From Porpolomopsis calyptriformis (lineage: Eukaryota > Basidiomycota > Agaricomycetes > Agaricales > Hygrophoraceae), in assembly GCA_951640195.1 (NCBI GenBank), contig OX621164.1:1531098-1595097 (forward strand): a DNA stretch of 64,000 nt, read 5' to 3'. The number at the start of each line of letters is the position of its first letter. Positions within the stretch are counted from its first letter, which is position 1. A program made the position numbers and the translations under genes. This document shows positions 23,741 through 36,218 of the stretch, piece by piece. The notes under the pieces were generated by a model, which worked only from the letters and a program-made list of their open reading frames with translations, ran no database searches and had not been told where the DNA came from.

Positions 23741-25767
23741 CTAGTTCACGGAGCCAATATCCGGGCCAATCCATCCACGTGCATCCACTCGTGAGCAAGC
23801 GATGGTCGGGGTGGGAGGTACACTTAGGTCGATGAACGATTTCGTCCTACCATGGGAACGGAAGGTTGAAACACGAGGGGTGGGTGATGTTGGGAAGGGG
23901 GTGGTAAAGTTCAAGTTTGAAGTAAGCGTCATGGTAGATGGCGTGCGTGTCGTGGGTGTAGGAGATGGCGGGAAGACAAAAAGAGTCTGAGATGGAGTGC
24001 GATTGGATGGGCTGCCGGGAGGCAGCTTTTGGGTTTTTCGAAAACGAAGTGGAGGCGGTGCAGGTTTTCGCGATAGCGTACGAGGGCGGGGAAGTCGAGG
24101 GGCATGGGTAGAATCCACAGTCCCGGCAATCGGAGAATCAGGAACGCTTGGCAGAATGTCCATCGAAGTTGAACGATGTTTTCTGTTTGGTTTCGGTGAG
24201 GATGATGAAAGTGCCTTCACGGCAGTTATTGGAGGAAGTGCAACGGTGAAGGATGTTCTCCAGACAGGAGCGGACGGAGGTGGGTTGGGTGCTGTGCAAG
24301 GTGTGGAAGTCCAGAGGGCATTGGGTTCAGAACCGTCGTCTATCGACTCTGGAGAGGTAGAATCAGAGATGGTTGGGCTCCGATGTTGTATACTCCGGTC
24401 GTCGAACCCACCACCCACGCCAAGCAAGGCTGGCTCTTCATCTTCCTCCACAAGGTCCTCACTGAGAATACTTGCACATGTTGCATTAGAGCCGGTACGT
24501 TTGCGACCGCCATAGCGATTTCTCCAGGCTGGACCCATACCAATGCCGGAAGACGATGAGATGGATGAACCTGAAGACTTGCGGGCAATGATACGATCCT
24601 CCATGGCTTTGTCGAGTGCTCGAGCTTCGCGCATGACCTCTACGCTTTCTTGCTCGTTATCGTCTTGGTCATCATCATGATCCGAAGGCATCTCGTCGAG
24701 CATTCGCCGTTGACGACCCCATTCCTCCTCTTCTTCGAGGATGGATGATCGTTCGGATGATGGATTGGAAGCGATTTCTGATTGAAGAGCGCGTTCATAC
24801 TCGAGCAATTGATAGATGAGCCTGAAGCAGATTGGGTTGAGAAGAGCGACAACAAAGGATTGGATGGTTTACGCACGACATGTTGGGACCTATCCATTGA
24901 CTTTTTTCTTTCACATAAGCATATGCACCCTGCATGCCTTTGAGAGACCAGATGTCCGGGGGGACAGAGGGCGAGCGGTGTGCAGCTGCTCGCATGACGA
25001 GAGCGATAACCATGGTAGCTGAGCGAGAGATACCACATTGACAGCTGCAAGGGAGTGATGAGGTTTGAGAAAAAAGGAGGGAATGAATGGACATACTGGA
25101 TAAGTACACCGTCGCCTCGCTCGAGAGCGGCATCTGCGAAGGCCATTGCGGCAGGGAAACCTTCACGAACCAAGTCTTGTTGGCCATGAGACCAGTCGAG
25201 TTTAAGGTAATGCATCGTGGGTCTTCCGCTTGGCAAATGAGCGGGATAACATGTTGGGGACAGATCGTGGGCGGGGTGAAGAAGATTGGGGGTGGAGGAA
25301 AAGGGCCGGACTGGTTTTACGGAATCGAACGGAGAGACGACCTCTTTGGCAACGTTCAAAATGGATCTGACACCACGTTCGATGAGACCTTTCCAGTCGC
25401 GAGCATTGTCCTCCGAGCCGAGCCATATTCCGGGAATGATCTGCACAGGGCCATTCAAATAGGGCAAAGTCGGGGAAGGTTCCTCTTCCTTGCGGTGACG
25501 AAGGGTGGTGGTTGGGAGAGAAGCTACGGAAAGTCGTCTGGATCGCTGCGGGGATGGATGTGGAGGCGAATGGGGAGGGTCTGAAGGTGGGTGGGGATGA
25601 TGAGGAGGGAGAGGGAGGGAAAGCCGTTTGGGGTTTCGGGATGAACGGAGAGGAGGGTGTTCGGCAGCAGGAGAGGCGGAACTGTCGCAGACAGGGATGA
25701 TGATTGGGGTGGTTTTTGGAGGTGAGTGCAAGCGCAAGAGGGCAGGGGGAGGTCTCCTTCGTGACAT
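23741..25767 (-). CDS. Dual-specificity protein phosphatase (Msg5/MKP-like)
   Basis: Three exons (25097-25767, 24877-25044, 23741-24821) give 639 residues. A basic, Pro-rich N-terminus leads to the phosphatase domain (VQIIPGIWLGSEDNARDWK; GVRSILNVAKEVVSPF; MHYLKLDWSHGQQDLV). The catalytic P-loop is HCQCGISRSATMVIAL, the CX5R motif with Cys in the second position of HC. The join ...LIHC at 25044/25097 builds this loop across an intron. After the domain comes about 360 residues of acidic and Ser/Pro-rich sequence. The general acid is probably the Asp of KLDWSHGQ. This matches fungal MAP-kinase phosphatases such as Msg5, which dephosphorylate Thr/Tyr of MAPKs. The substrate kinase cannot be read from sequence. 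Confidence 0.88.
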
Positions 25768-25973
25768 TGTGGGTATAGAGTACGCCAGCGTGTGGGATGA
25801 AGAGAAGGAGAGGAAGAGGGAGGGGGATGGTTGGTTGGTTGACGGGGATTGGGTTGGAACTGGGTTTTTTAATAGTTAATTATTTATATTTGTTTGTAAA
25901 TTCATCTTGGAAATTCCGATTAAATTTAAATTATTATTTTTAATATTAAATTTAAATAAATATTATTTTTCTC

Positions 25974-27119
<1,146 letters not shown>

Positions 27120-27853
27120 GTTATTTGTATTGCCGTACGAGAAAAAAATAGACTGCAATTTATACTGATCCGACATCAGTTCCGCCTCGGTATTACTGCG
27201 CGTATCTCCATGTGAACGCTCGCTACTACGGTGACCACAGCCTTTTCTTTGGCTTTCAACACCCATAGTAGCTGTGTGCGTTTACGTAGCACCCACAAGG
27301 ATGCTATTCGCTCGGTCTGCGGCGATCCTTGCCGAAATTAAAATACGAACGATGTTTGATTTGAATCTCGTGTCAAATACATAATTTGCAACAGAGCGGG
27401 CAACAAGGTCGTGGAGACTGCGTTTCGGAAAGATCACAGCTGAAGGTACGCGAAGACTTCAGAGGGACTGTCGAGGTGACACCGCCGTAACCTTCGTCTC
27501 GTGTTGGAAGCCAGCCGCAGCTAGCACATCTTCATTCACATAGTAGACGTCAATCATTAATTCACGACTTTGCGAGCAAAGTATGAAAGACCAGCGGCAC
27601 TGGTAGTGGCCGTTATCAAGTACATGAGTTCTGAGGATAGTCGCCACTTACAAAAAAAATATAAAACGCAAAAAACGATAGACACCATCGCAGGTCCATT
27701 CCAGATGCACCGCCAGGGAAAGTAAAAGGTATATACGGAATTTATCCAACGAAAAGACGAAGAAAAAACAGTAAAAACCTCTAAAGTTGAACGTTTGCCC
27801 TGAGGTAATGAGGAATAATGAGAGCCATGGTCGTAAACGAATGACAGGTCGAC
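27120..27853. other. 730-bp convergent intergenic region
   Basis: The region lies between the 3' ends of the cytochrome b5 reductase and CAP-protein genes and must hold both terminators. The minus strand from about 27720 to 27470 has short frames with a hydrophobic look, but no start, splice pattern or family can be supported. Confidence 0.4.
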
Positions 27854-29112
27854 TTACGGGAAATTACCTATAACGTTGCCTTGCGGGAAGTACTCGCAAA
27901 CGAGGTATTTGGCGACCTAGAAAGTTAAACTTTTCAGAAAGGAAACGGCGACGAGGCGATGACTCTTTACGCCAGTGCCTGCACCAAGGAGGTCATTGCA
28001 CTCTGCAATCGCACAGCCAAGCTGAACGGAAGCCTTCCACACAACCTGAGTGAAATGCGATGGCACGGGGTTGTTGGGGTTATATTGGGCTATTTGAAAA
28101 AAGGTTAGTAGGACAGCGATCAGAAGCCGTCGGGACGCGTACTGACGCTGTTCAGCAGTCCATTGTCCGAAACCGGTGTTGACGTTGTAGCTAGAACCCG
28201 TTCCTGCAGCCAAGTTTTCTACCCAAAACGTGAACGAAAGTAGCGAATGATAAATGATTGAATATCTACCACCAAAAGGACCAAGAGTTCCACCAGAGTG
28301 TTTGAAAATGCAACCGTTGGCCCATTGTTGTGCTTTGCCAGCTAATTGATTGCTCCAGGTCATGGGGGGAGCACCGTGTTGTGCACGGAAGGAATTGTGA
28401 TCGGACAAGATGGTGCCTTCGATGCCACCGGAGCCGGCATTGTTGTTGGATAAATTATCGTTGGATAGAGAAGAACTCTGATGTTGAGTGGATGCGTGAA
28501 CGGGAGAGGAGGAAGGGGGAGGCGGGGGGTCATGATGAGTTGACGTGGGAGGCGGGGGAGGCGGGGGGGAGGAAGTCGAGGTGGCTGCGGGGCGAAGAGC
28601 GGCATTAAAAGTGGTATGTGATTGGGCAGCGGCATGACTGGTTGTCGAGGTAGATGTCGTTGGAACGGAGGTCGTCGAAACGGAGGTCGTCGAAGATACA
28701 GATGAAGTCACCGCAAAAGTGGACGGAGAAGGCTGAACGACTTGCGACGAATATACCGGGTACGAAGACGAATATTGGGAATAGACAGGTTGGAAAGCAG
28801 GGGAAGATGTGGGTGTGAGATGAGAATCTTGACTGGTGACGGAAACGGTGAGGGGCGGGATACAAATGCAAAAGTGGATACGTACTCCTGTGGCACACCG
28901 CAGACATCTGATAGGATTTCAGACACGTTCAAACTGGAGGGTTTTATGACGAGGCCCCACGGGTCTGTGCCCATCATCGAACCAGGAAAGCCCCACCTGG
29001 AGCTGCAATCATTGACACAAATAGCGACTTGCCGATGGCGACGGGCACAGGCAGGACCAGCGAATCCTCCTGGGAGAAAAGCAAAAGAAAGAAAGAAAAA
29101 GAGAGGAAACAT
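27854..29112 (-). CDS. Secreted CAP (SCP/PR-1) domain protein with Ser/Thr/Pro linker
   Basis: The start at 29112 gives a strong signal peptide (MFPLFFFLSFAFLPGGFAGPACA). A Cys-containing segment follows (VAICVNDCSSRWG; EILSDVCGVPQ), then a long Ser/Thr/Pro linker with a polyproline stretch. The CAP domain is at the C-terminus: ILSDHNSFRAQHGAPPMTWSNQLAGKAQQWANGC, then ENLAAGTGSSYNV, SHFTQVVWKASVQLGCAIAEC and YLVCEYFPQGNVIGNFP. The HNxxR, ENLA and HFTQVVW motifs are the CAP signatures. Fungal members bind sterols and fatty acids outside the cell and are linked to cell-wall remodelling, fruiting and host contact. The exon junction near 28895 (GTACGT donor, 53-nt intron) and the last exon (27854 to about 27905) are in phase. 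The role of the N-terminal Cys block is unknown. Confidence 0.88.
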
Positions 29113-29168
29113 TAAATGTGAAAGAAAGGATGGAGGTGGCAGCTAAAGCCAGAGACGAATGAGTTGTT

Positions 29169-29650
29169 ATGCCAATGCGACCACCACACTACATCTTGTG
29201 TTCCCATTCTGCAACGCTCACACACCCCATCATTCAGTATCATTATAGCGATGATCCCCCGTCGTCTCTGCTGCCCCAGTCGGCGGACGAACAGGTCATT
29301 ATCTTGGACTTTAATCCGCCGCAAATAGCCCCCAAGTCAATCTCAAAAAATATCGCTGTCATTGGTCTCAAACTCGCCGAGGCACCTGCTGCCGTTGCTG
29401 AGGACGACTCAAAGAACACAACGATGTACATCCTCGAAACAGCATCCACCTCCGACAACAGGTATCTCCCTCCTCTACTGTTGCCAGCTCGTACTCAGCC
29501 CATCCAGCTCGATTCTCTCGCCATCCCCGCACGAGATCCTCGCTCACTTCAAGCAAAGGTCGGCCACCGCTCCCCCTTCTCATTCATCAACTGAAATCAT
29601 CCATTAGAAACGCAGTCCTGCGTCGTGCCCTTGTCTATACAGATTCTTAG
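29169..29650 (+). CDS. Small protein of unknown function, three exons
   Basis: Exons 29169-29461, 29508-29558 and 29608-29650 join in phase to give 128 residues. The first exon is open from MPMRPPHYILCSHS through VIILDFNPPQIAPKS and AVIGLKLAEAPAAVAEDD. The short second and third exons end EILAHFKQRNAVLRRALVYTDS. All three junctions have GT/AG ends and introns of 46 and 49 nt, typical for this genome. No membrane segment or recognised domain is present. The C-terminal amphipathic helix (HFKQRNAVLRRAL) looks like an interaction motif. The 3' end lies 16 bp from the end of the convergent EMC7 gene. Confidence 0.6.
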
Positions 29651-29666
29651 TTACCGTAGCCCCGAA

Positions 29667-30614
29667 TTACCGTCTCTTGTTTCTCCCACCGCGGTTTTTG
29701 CCACCAAGCTGTGACTTCGTCGACTCCTCATCGACACTGATGCGTGTCAATCAGGTCGCAGCGAATATGAACGACCCAACTTACCTTGGAGCTTGTATCT
29801 TCGCTTGTATCTTCGCTTGATGGCTTTGGACTTCTTGCAACAGTTCGGGATCCAGATTTTTCTGTAAACCCTCCATAAGTGAACAAAGCATCAAGTCAGT
29901 CAACCATACCATGATATACGGCATCGCTAGCATCAACACACCACCAAAAACCATAAGCAACATCATCGGGTTCTGGAACATCGCAACGAGGTTGAACGAC
30001 TCGCGTGGTATAAAGTATTCATTCTTTTGGCGGGCGGCGAGCATTATAGGATAGTTCAGTAGCACTGTCGATGCTGGGTTCAGGGGCGTCCCCGGTATAT
30101 AAGGCCTGATTTCTGGTTCAGGGCTTGACTCTAGGACGTCCACACGGAACTGCAAGATGCCATTGAGAGACGTTCACACCGACGAACATGCCATCCAATT
30201 ACCTGGTCGAATGTATAATCGTGAGATGCCATCGACAGAACGTATGTCCCGGGGGGGATATCTGGACTAGAAACAAGGGGACCATCAGACGTGTCATCTG
30301 TGGTGGATAAAAAAAATGCTTCGAACATGACAAAACTACCGTCTTGCACAACCCCGCCTGACCGTCTGCCATTGTCCAGCAGTGCCTTTGCAGGCCCTAA
30401 TTCGTTTGTTCCTTCACAGCCATAAATGGCAGGAAAATGCTGATCGGAAGAATACACGCACCAGCACACACTTCGTTCCATTGGATTTTGCCTCGGATGT
30501 CAACGGCAAATGTTGGATAAAAAAGGCTTCAAAGTTCGTCAAATTCAAGCTTGCTGTCCGGCCGAGATAGTCCCACCTTGAAAATGCCAGCAGAAGGAAC
30601 GATATTCGCGTCAT
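29667..30614 (-). CDS. EMC7: ER membrane protein complex subunit 7
   Basis: The signal peptide is MTRISFLLLAFSSLF, spliced after the twelfth codon. A beta-sandwich (DUF2012) follows: DIRGKIQWNEVCAGPAK, GVVQDGSFVIPDIPPGTYVLSMASHDYTFDQFRVDV. Then come NEYFIPRESFNLVAMFQNPMMLLMVFGGVLMLAMPYIM, the single C-terminal membrane helix, and a basic tail ending KNRGGRNKRR, which needs a last intron with an AGGTAAGT donor near 29785. The order matches Emc7/SOP4, the lumenal subunit of the ER membrane complex that inserts tail-anchored and multipass proteins. The gene is short, about 220 residues, as usual for the family. It is divergent from UTP23, with 39 bp between the two start codons. Confidence 0.92.
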
Positions 30615-30653
30615 GAAGCTGCAGAACAACACAACCACACAACAACGACGACG

Positions 30654-31681
30654 ATGCGGCAAAAACGCGCCAAAGCGTATCGCAAGCTAATGGGGCTGTA
30701 TACCATGTCCTTCGGATTCAGGCAGCCATACCAAGTCCTCGGTAGCCTTAATCATCTCCACATTCCATCCAATGAAATTCATGTCGTGACACAGTTGATT
30801 CACACATCTGCGCGTCCGCCATCGATACCAAGTTCGATCTCCCAAAACAACTCGCCGTCGTCCTCCACGGCACCGTCAAACCGAGTGAGTTTCCAACAGG
30901 TCGATGTTCCTGCCTTGCCCCCGCTAAGTGTCGCTGGCGGCAAAGCCGTTCTCTTTCAGTGATCACCCAATGCTCCATCCACGAGCTCTATCTCCAAGGA
31001 AGATCGCGCCAGCCCGCCGTGGATCTCGCAAAGACATTTGAACGACGAAAATGCAATCACAAGGAGCCTATCCCTGGCGACAGCTGTCTCCTCAGCGTCA
31101 TCGGTCCGTTCTTTGCTGACCCTCATATGTTTGACCTCCCCTAACAAATCACAGGCGACTCAAATAAACATCGCTATGTCATTGCAACACAATCTCAACC
31201 ACTCCGACTCAGTTTGCGTCGTATACCCGGAGTTCCCATCATACATATCAATCGGTCCGTCATGGTTCTTGAACCGCCGAGCGATGCTACCATCAAAGCG
31301 AAAGAAACCGTATGTTTGATATGCTTGTCGCCTTGCTGTGGCTCTAATGTTCTTTCCTAGACAGAGGAACAGACCCTTCATCCTTCTTCATCCGATATAG
31401 CGCTTGCAGCCTCAACCGTTGTCGAGCCAAATCGAAAGAAGAAAAGAGGACCCAAAGGGCCGAATCCATTGAGTGTCAAGAAGAAAAAGGTGAATACTAC
31501 ACCGGCACAGAAAGACAAAATCCAAGACAGGGAGATATATGACCGTTCAGTTGCTGGAGAGAAGAGGAAGAGAGATTCGTCAGATGGGGGCGACGACAGT
31601 TGTCCATCTCAACAAAAAAAGAGACGTCGGCGGAAAAATACCCATAGTACAGTGCCCAACGTTGATAATATCAAGCAATGA
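30654..31681 (+). CDS. UTP23: rRNA-processing protein UTP23, degenerate PIN domain
   Basis: Five exons (30654-30741, 30795-30884, 30960-31103, 31155-31309, 31361-31681) give 265 residues. The start MRQKRAKAYRKLMGLYTMSFGFRQPYQVL is the family hallmark. The PIN fold follows (VDSHICASAIDTKFDLPKQLAVVLHGTVKPMITQC; ERRKCNH; HRYVIATQSQPLRLSLRRIPGVPIIHI). The tail is highly basic (KKKRGPKGPNPLSVKKKK) and ends in a Lys/Arg cluster for the nucleolus. The Cys/His residues (MITQCSIH, RRKCNH) correspond to the zinc site of Utp23. It is a component of the SSU processome and acts in 18S rRNA maturation and snR30 release. It shares a 39-bp divergent promoter with EMC7. Confidence 0.95.
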
Positions 31682-31763
31682 ACATATCGTATTCATGTCG
31701 AGAACAAAAGGGCATCATCGATTGAATGTAGTAGTATAGTGTACATGCCCCCAATTCATGTCA

Positions 31764-32998
<1,235 letters not shown>

Positions 32999-33059
32999 CT
33001 AGAAGCGAGCACTGCCACTACTGACGAAGTAATCGCAGCAATTACATCTGGCACTGCCC

Positions 33060-34955
33060 ATGTCGAAACGCCCTGCAAAAAAGCGACGCACTGCAACTTC
33101 CCTCCCTTTTGCAGCACCATCAGATGCAGATTTACCATCTGCACAGCAGAACAACCCTTCTTCGTCTGCCTTATCAACACGGACTTTTCCATTAACGCGT
33201 CTTCCCGCTCTGACCACATTATGTGCTCGCGTGTTTGTATCGAATCTGAGGAATCTTGCGGAATACCCGGAGAGTGCTGTTTGGAGACGCACAAGACGTT
33301 GGCTGAAAGCCCTTCCGGACCCATTGGTTCCGAAGATGTTTGCCATGTTAAAGGTCTCCTGTCCATCTATCCTGAGTGACCCTTTTATCACGGCTGTAGG
33401 CATATTCGTCCCTCAAAATTACTATTTTTTGTCCACTTACAAGGGCATCAGTTCTTCTTGCGAGGCTCTTCGGTCAGCTTAGCAGGGAGTCTCCCTGGTG
33501 TTAATAGAAACACACTATCGTCGATACCGAAAATCGGAGAAAGTCTTCGCGAATTAATACTCGAAGATTTCAACAAGTATCCCGATTCTATGTTTGCCTC
33601 CCTGGTTTCCAAGTCACCGTCGTTGCGGGTTCTTGTACTACGGTAATCGAACCTTTCATATCCGGCAGGATGCACTGAATGGTGTGGTCGCAGTGGTTGC
33701 AGTTTGGTTGGTTCGAAAACTGCCACGGCTGCTGCGGGGTGTATCCACCTCACCGTTGTCAACCTCAACTACACAGCCGCATCTCCCATTTCTCTTGCGC
33801 CCTTGCTGATCGCGTGTACTGAGCTCCAAGTTCTGAAAGTCGCGGGTATTCCAAACTGGGTCAGTGGATTCTAAGTTGTGAGGAATGTCAATTGACACAA
33901 GAGGATTCTAGACTGATGCAACCTTGTCAAAATTAAAGGCCCAAATAAACAATTTTAAGCTCTCAAAGCTTCGAACCCTGAAACTACGTCAAACGGCGTT
34001 GTCCGAGCAATCGATCAACTTTCTCATCTCTCAGTGTCCCAACCTGAACCGTCTGGATATCTCGTTCACAGCCATTCGAAGGTTTTCGCTGGCTACGAAC
34101 GCCCCTGATTTGGAGAAGTTATCATTGACGTCGACCTGCATGGCAAGATCCGATCTATTGACCTTAATATCACTTCTCCCGCACCTGAAAATTCTGTCAC
34201 TCGGCGCTTTGGGTGGTGGGCAAGGCTCGAGCGCAGCGATTGGCAACTCATCTGCCATGACTATGAACTGTGAAATGCTCGATGCCTTGACAGGTATATT
34301 GAAAGATTTTCAGCAACTCGAGAGTGTTAGCTTGGTCGGTAATACCAAGTTAGGGTCGACGAGGACAGGGACGAATCGAGCCCTGTTAAACTTTATCTGT
34401 CGAGTCGGAAGGAAATGCAAGGTTCGAAAATTACCAGCCTATCTTGCGATCTGTCGGTTATTAATCATCTGTATCAGAACCTTAACTTGGCTGGCATACC
34501 TCACCTTCGGTCGTGCGACCTTGCTGGATTACTCCCAGAGGATGGGAATTCTAGTACACCCCTTGAAAATCTTAGTCTCAATAATACCGACGTGGACGAC
34601 GATGCATTCATGTATATCGCGAGTTGCCCGCTGCTTCGATCGCTGGAGGTAGCGGGAACGAAATTTACAAGTTTGTGATCACTCTGGTTAGTTTCGTCAC
34701 ACTTATGGATGACGATCATTGAAGAGGCAGGCCTTTATCCCATCTTGGATCAGTGTTTGAAGTTGGAAAGATTGGACCTCACCAGTTGTCGTGGTATTGA
34801 TGTTGCAGACCGACGACGGTTTTTTGAGGTGAGTGCTCATATTAATAATTCATGTTTTTTGATCACCCAAGTGCCCATAGGTATGGGAAAGAGAGAAGCG
34901 CCCATCGCGGGCTTTAGACGGTGGCGGTTCGCCCATCCGGGGCACGAGCACGTGA
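33060..34955 (+). CDS. Leucine-rich repeat protein, nuclear-type N-terminus
   Basis: The gene begins MSKRPAKKRRTATSLPFAAP, a basic patch that resembles a nuclear localisation signal, then an F-box-like helical stretch (LPALTTLCARVFVSNLRNLAEYP). About ten LRRs of the Rad7/Amn1 type follow: LRELILEDFNKYPDSMFASL, LRVLVLRGC, LRTLKLRQTALSEQSINFL, LNRLDISFTAIRRF, LEKLSLTSTCM, LKILSLGALGG, LENLSLNNTDVDDDAFMYI, LRSLEVAGTKF, LERLDLTSCRGIDV. It is spliced by at least six introns, and the final exon ends at the TGA at 34953-34955 after EVWEREKRPSRALDGG. The Rad7/Amn1-like pattern suggests a substrate adaptor for a ubiquitin ligase, but no partner is visible. It is divergent from the polyubiquitin gene with 196 bp between starts. 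Confidence 0.82.
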
Positions 34956-35131
34956 AGGAACGACGCGTTTCTCTTCAACATGTCACTCTGTTAACTGCCT
35001 TCCTTGTACATATCGTACTCTGCGACTGTGGTTCACATTGTACCTATTGTAACCATCGTTGAGAAAACGGTGAATTTGTCCCTCTCTTTTTCATTTCATT
35101 TCATTGCAGCACTTGCTTGGCTGGTCTATCG

Positions 35132-35972
35132 ATGGTGCATTTCAATCATGATTCTTCACTGGTGCCGTCGAACGACTCGTCTGGGGCGTCGAAAAGGCGC
35201 GTTTCCAGACGGCCCCTTGGGGAAAAGGACCTTGTGAGTGAAATTGAAACGTGTTTTGCTTTCAGGCTGACGAGGCGATGGATAGAACAAGATCTCTGGC
35301 GAATCCACCCCACTAAGGGTATCCTTCAGCCCTGCTTTGGACCCACCTTTGTTCTCAGACTATCCTTTTGATTCTATTCCAACTTTGTTTGATTTGGACC
35401 CGACCCGACCGCCAACGCCTCTTCCTCCGGTTTCCCCACCTTCCGAGAGCGATCCACTCCACGAAGGAGCGCTCGAGGATGAGGAGCACGATGCCATGGT
35501 GTTTTATCATCCAAACAGTCCCTATCGACCATGGGAATCGGTCGAGCGATGGCAAGGACATCGTGCCTCGAGCCGCGCGTCCGACGTGTCATTCTTGTCG
35601 GGTTACTATTCCCGACCACTGTCACGGAGTGGCGCGATGGCACCCGAGCCGAGTGAAGTATTGGAGGGCGGGTGGAGGGGGATTGGCCGAAAGCTGAAGG
35701 GGAAGGTGAAAAAGGTGAAGGGGAAGTTAAGTCAGCTGAAGAAGCCATATGACACGGTGAGATCACTGCTTTCAAGTACCGCTCTCTTGAAACACGGGAA
35801 AGGGGGAGGGGACCGTGGGGGGATCAGGCCTGTATCCGTGGAGTCGTGGAGGAGTCTTAAGGCGTGGATAGCGGCACGTGGACGGATGTCATTGGGGGAA
35901 GGGGAGGAAGAGGGGATGATGTCAGTGGAGGAATACGAGCTGAACGGGAGCTGGATATCGGACCGATCTTGA
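35132..35972 (+). CDS. Hypothetical protein with a basic helical segment
   Basis: A plausible start is MVHFNHDSSLVPSNDSS at 35132. The frame remains open through KRRVSRRPLGEKDL to about 35319. An intron of 41 nt with a GTATCC donor and a CTCAG acceptor at about 35360 then joins it to a long open exon (YPFDSIPTLFDLDPTRPPTPLPP; MVFYHPNSPYRPWESVERWQGHRAS; KLKGKVKKVKGKLSQLKKPYDTVRSLL). An alternative donor after EKDL (GTGAGT) is stronger but leads to a stop. About 265 residues are predicted. The Lys-rich repeat could bind membrane or nucleic acid. I do not recognise the family. Confidence 0.55.
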
Positions 35973-36168
35973 AGGAGACGAGGACGAATTGGAATGTATA
36001 TCAAAACCAATTGTGACGTTGTGAAAGTGGATTGTTGCCATATTCAGTCTATTTACATGTATTTGTATTGAATTGGAATGGTAGATTCTTCCTAAATTTG
36101 GAAATTTTGATAATACAACATGTCTTTGTCTCAATTTGGAAGCCATGCTTTGACACCAACCAAAAACG

Positions 36169-36175
36169 TATAAAG
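36169..36175 (+). promoter_or_regulatory. TATA-like element upstream of the kinase-like gene
   Basis: TATAAAG lies 43 bp before the ATG of the kinase-like gene and is followed by a pyrimidine-rich leader (36180-36218). Position and motif only. Confidence 0.45.
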
Positions 36176-36218
36176 GCAACACACCCCATCCTACTTCCCC
36201 CCCCTTGCCGCTTCAACC

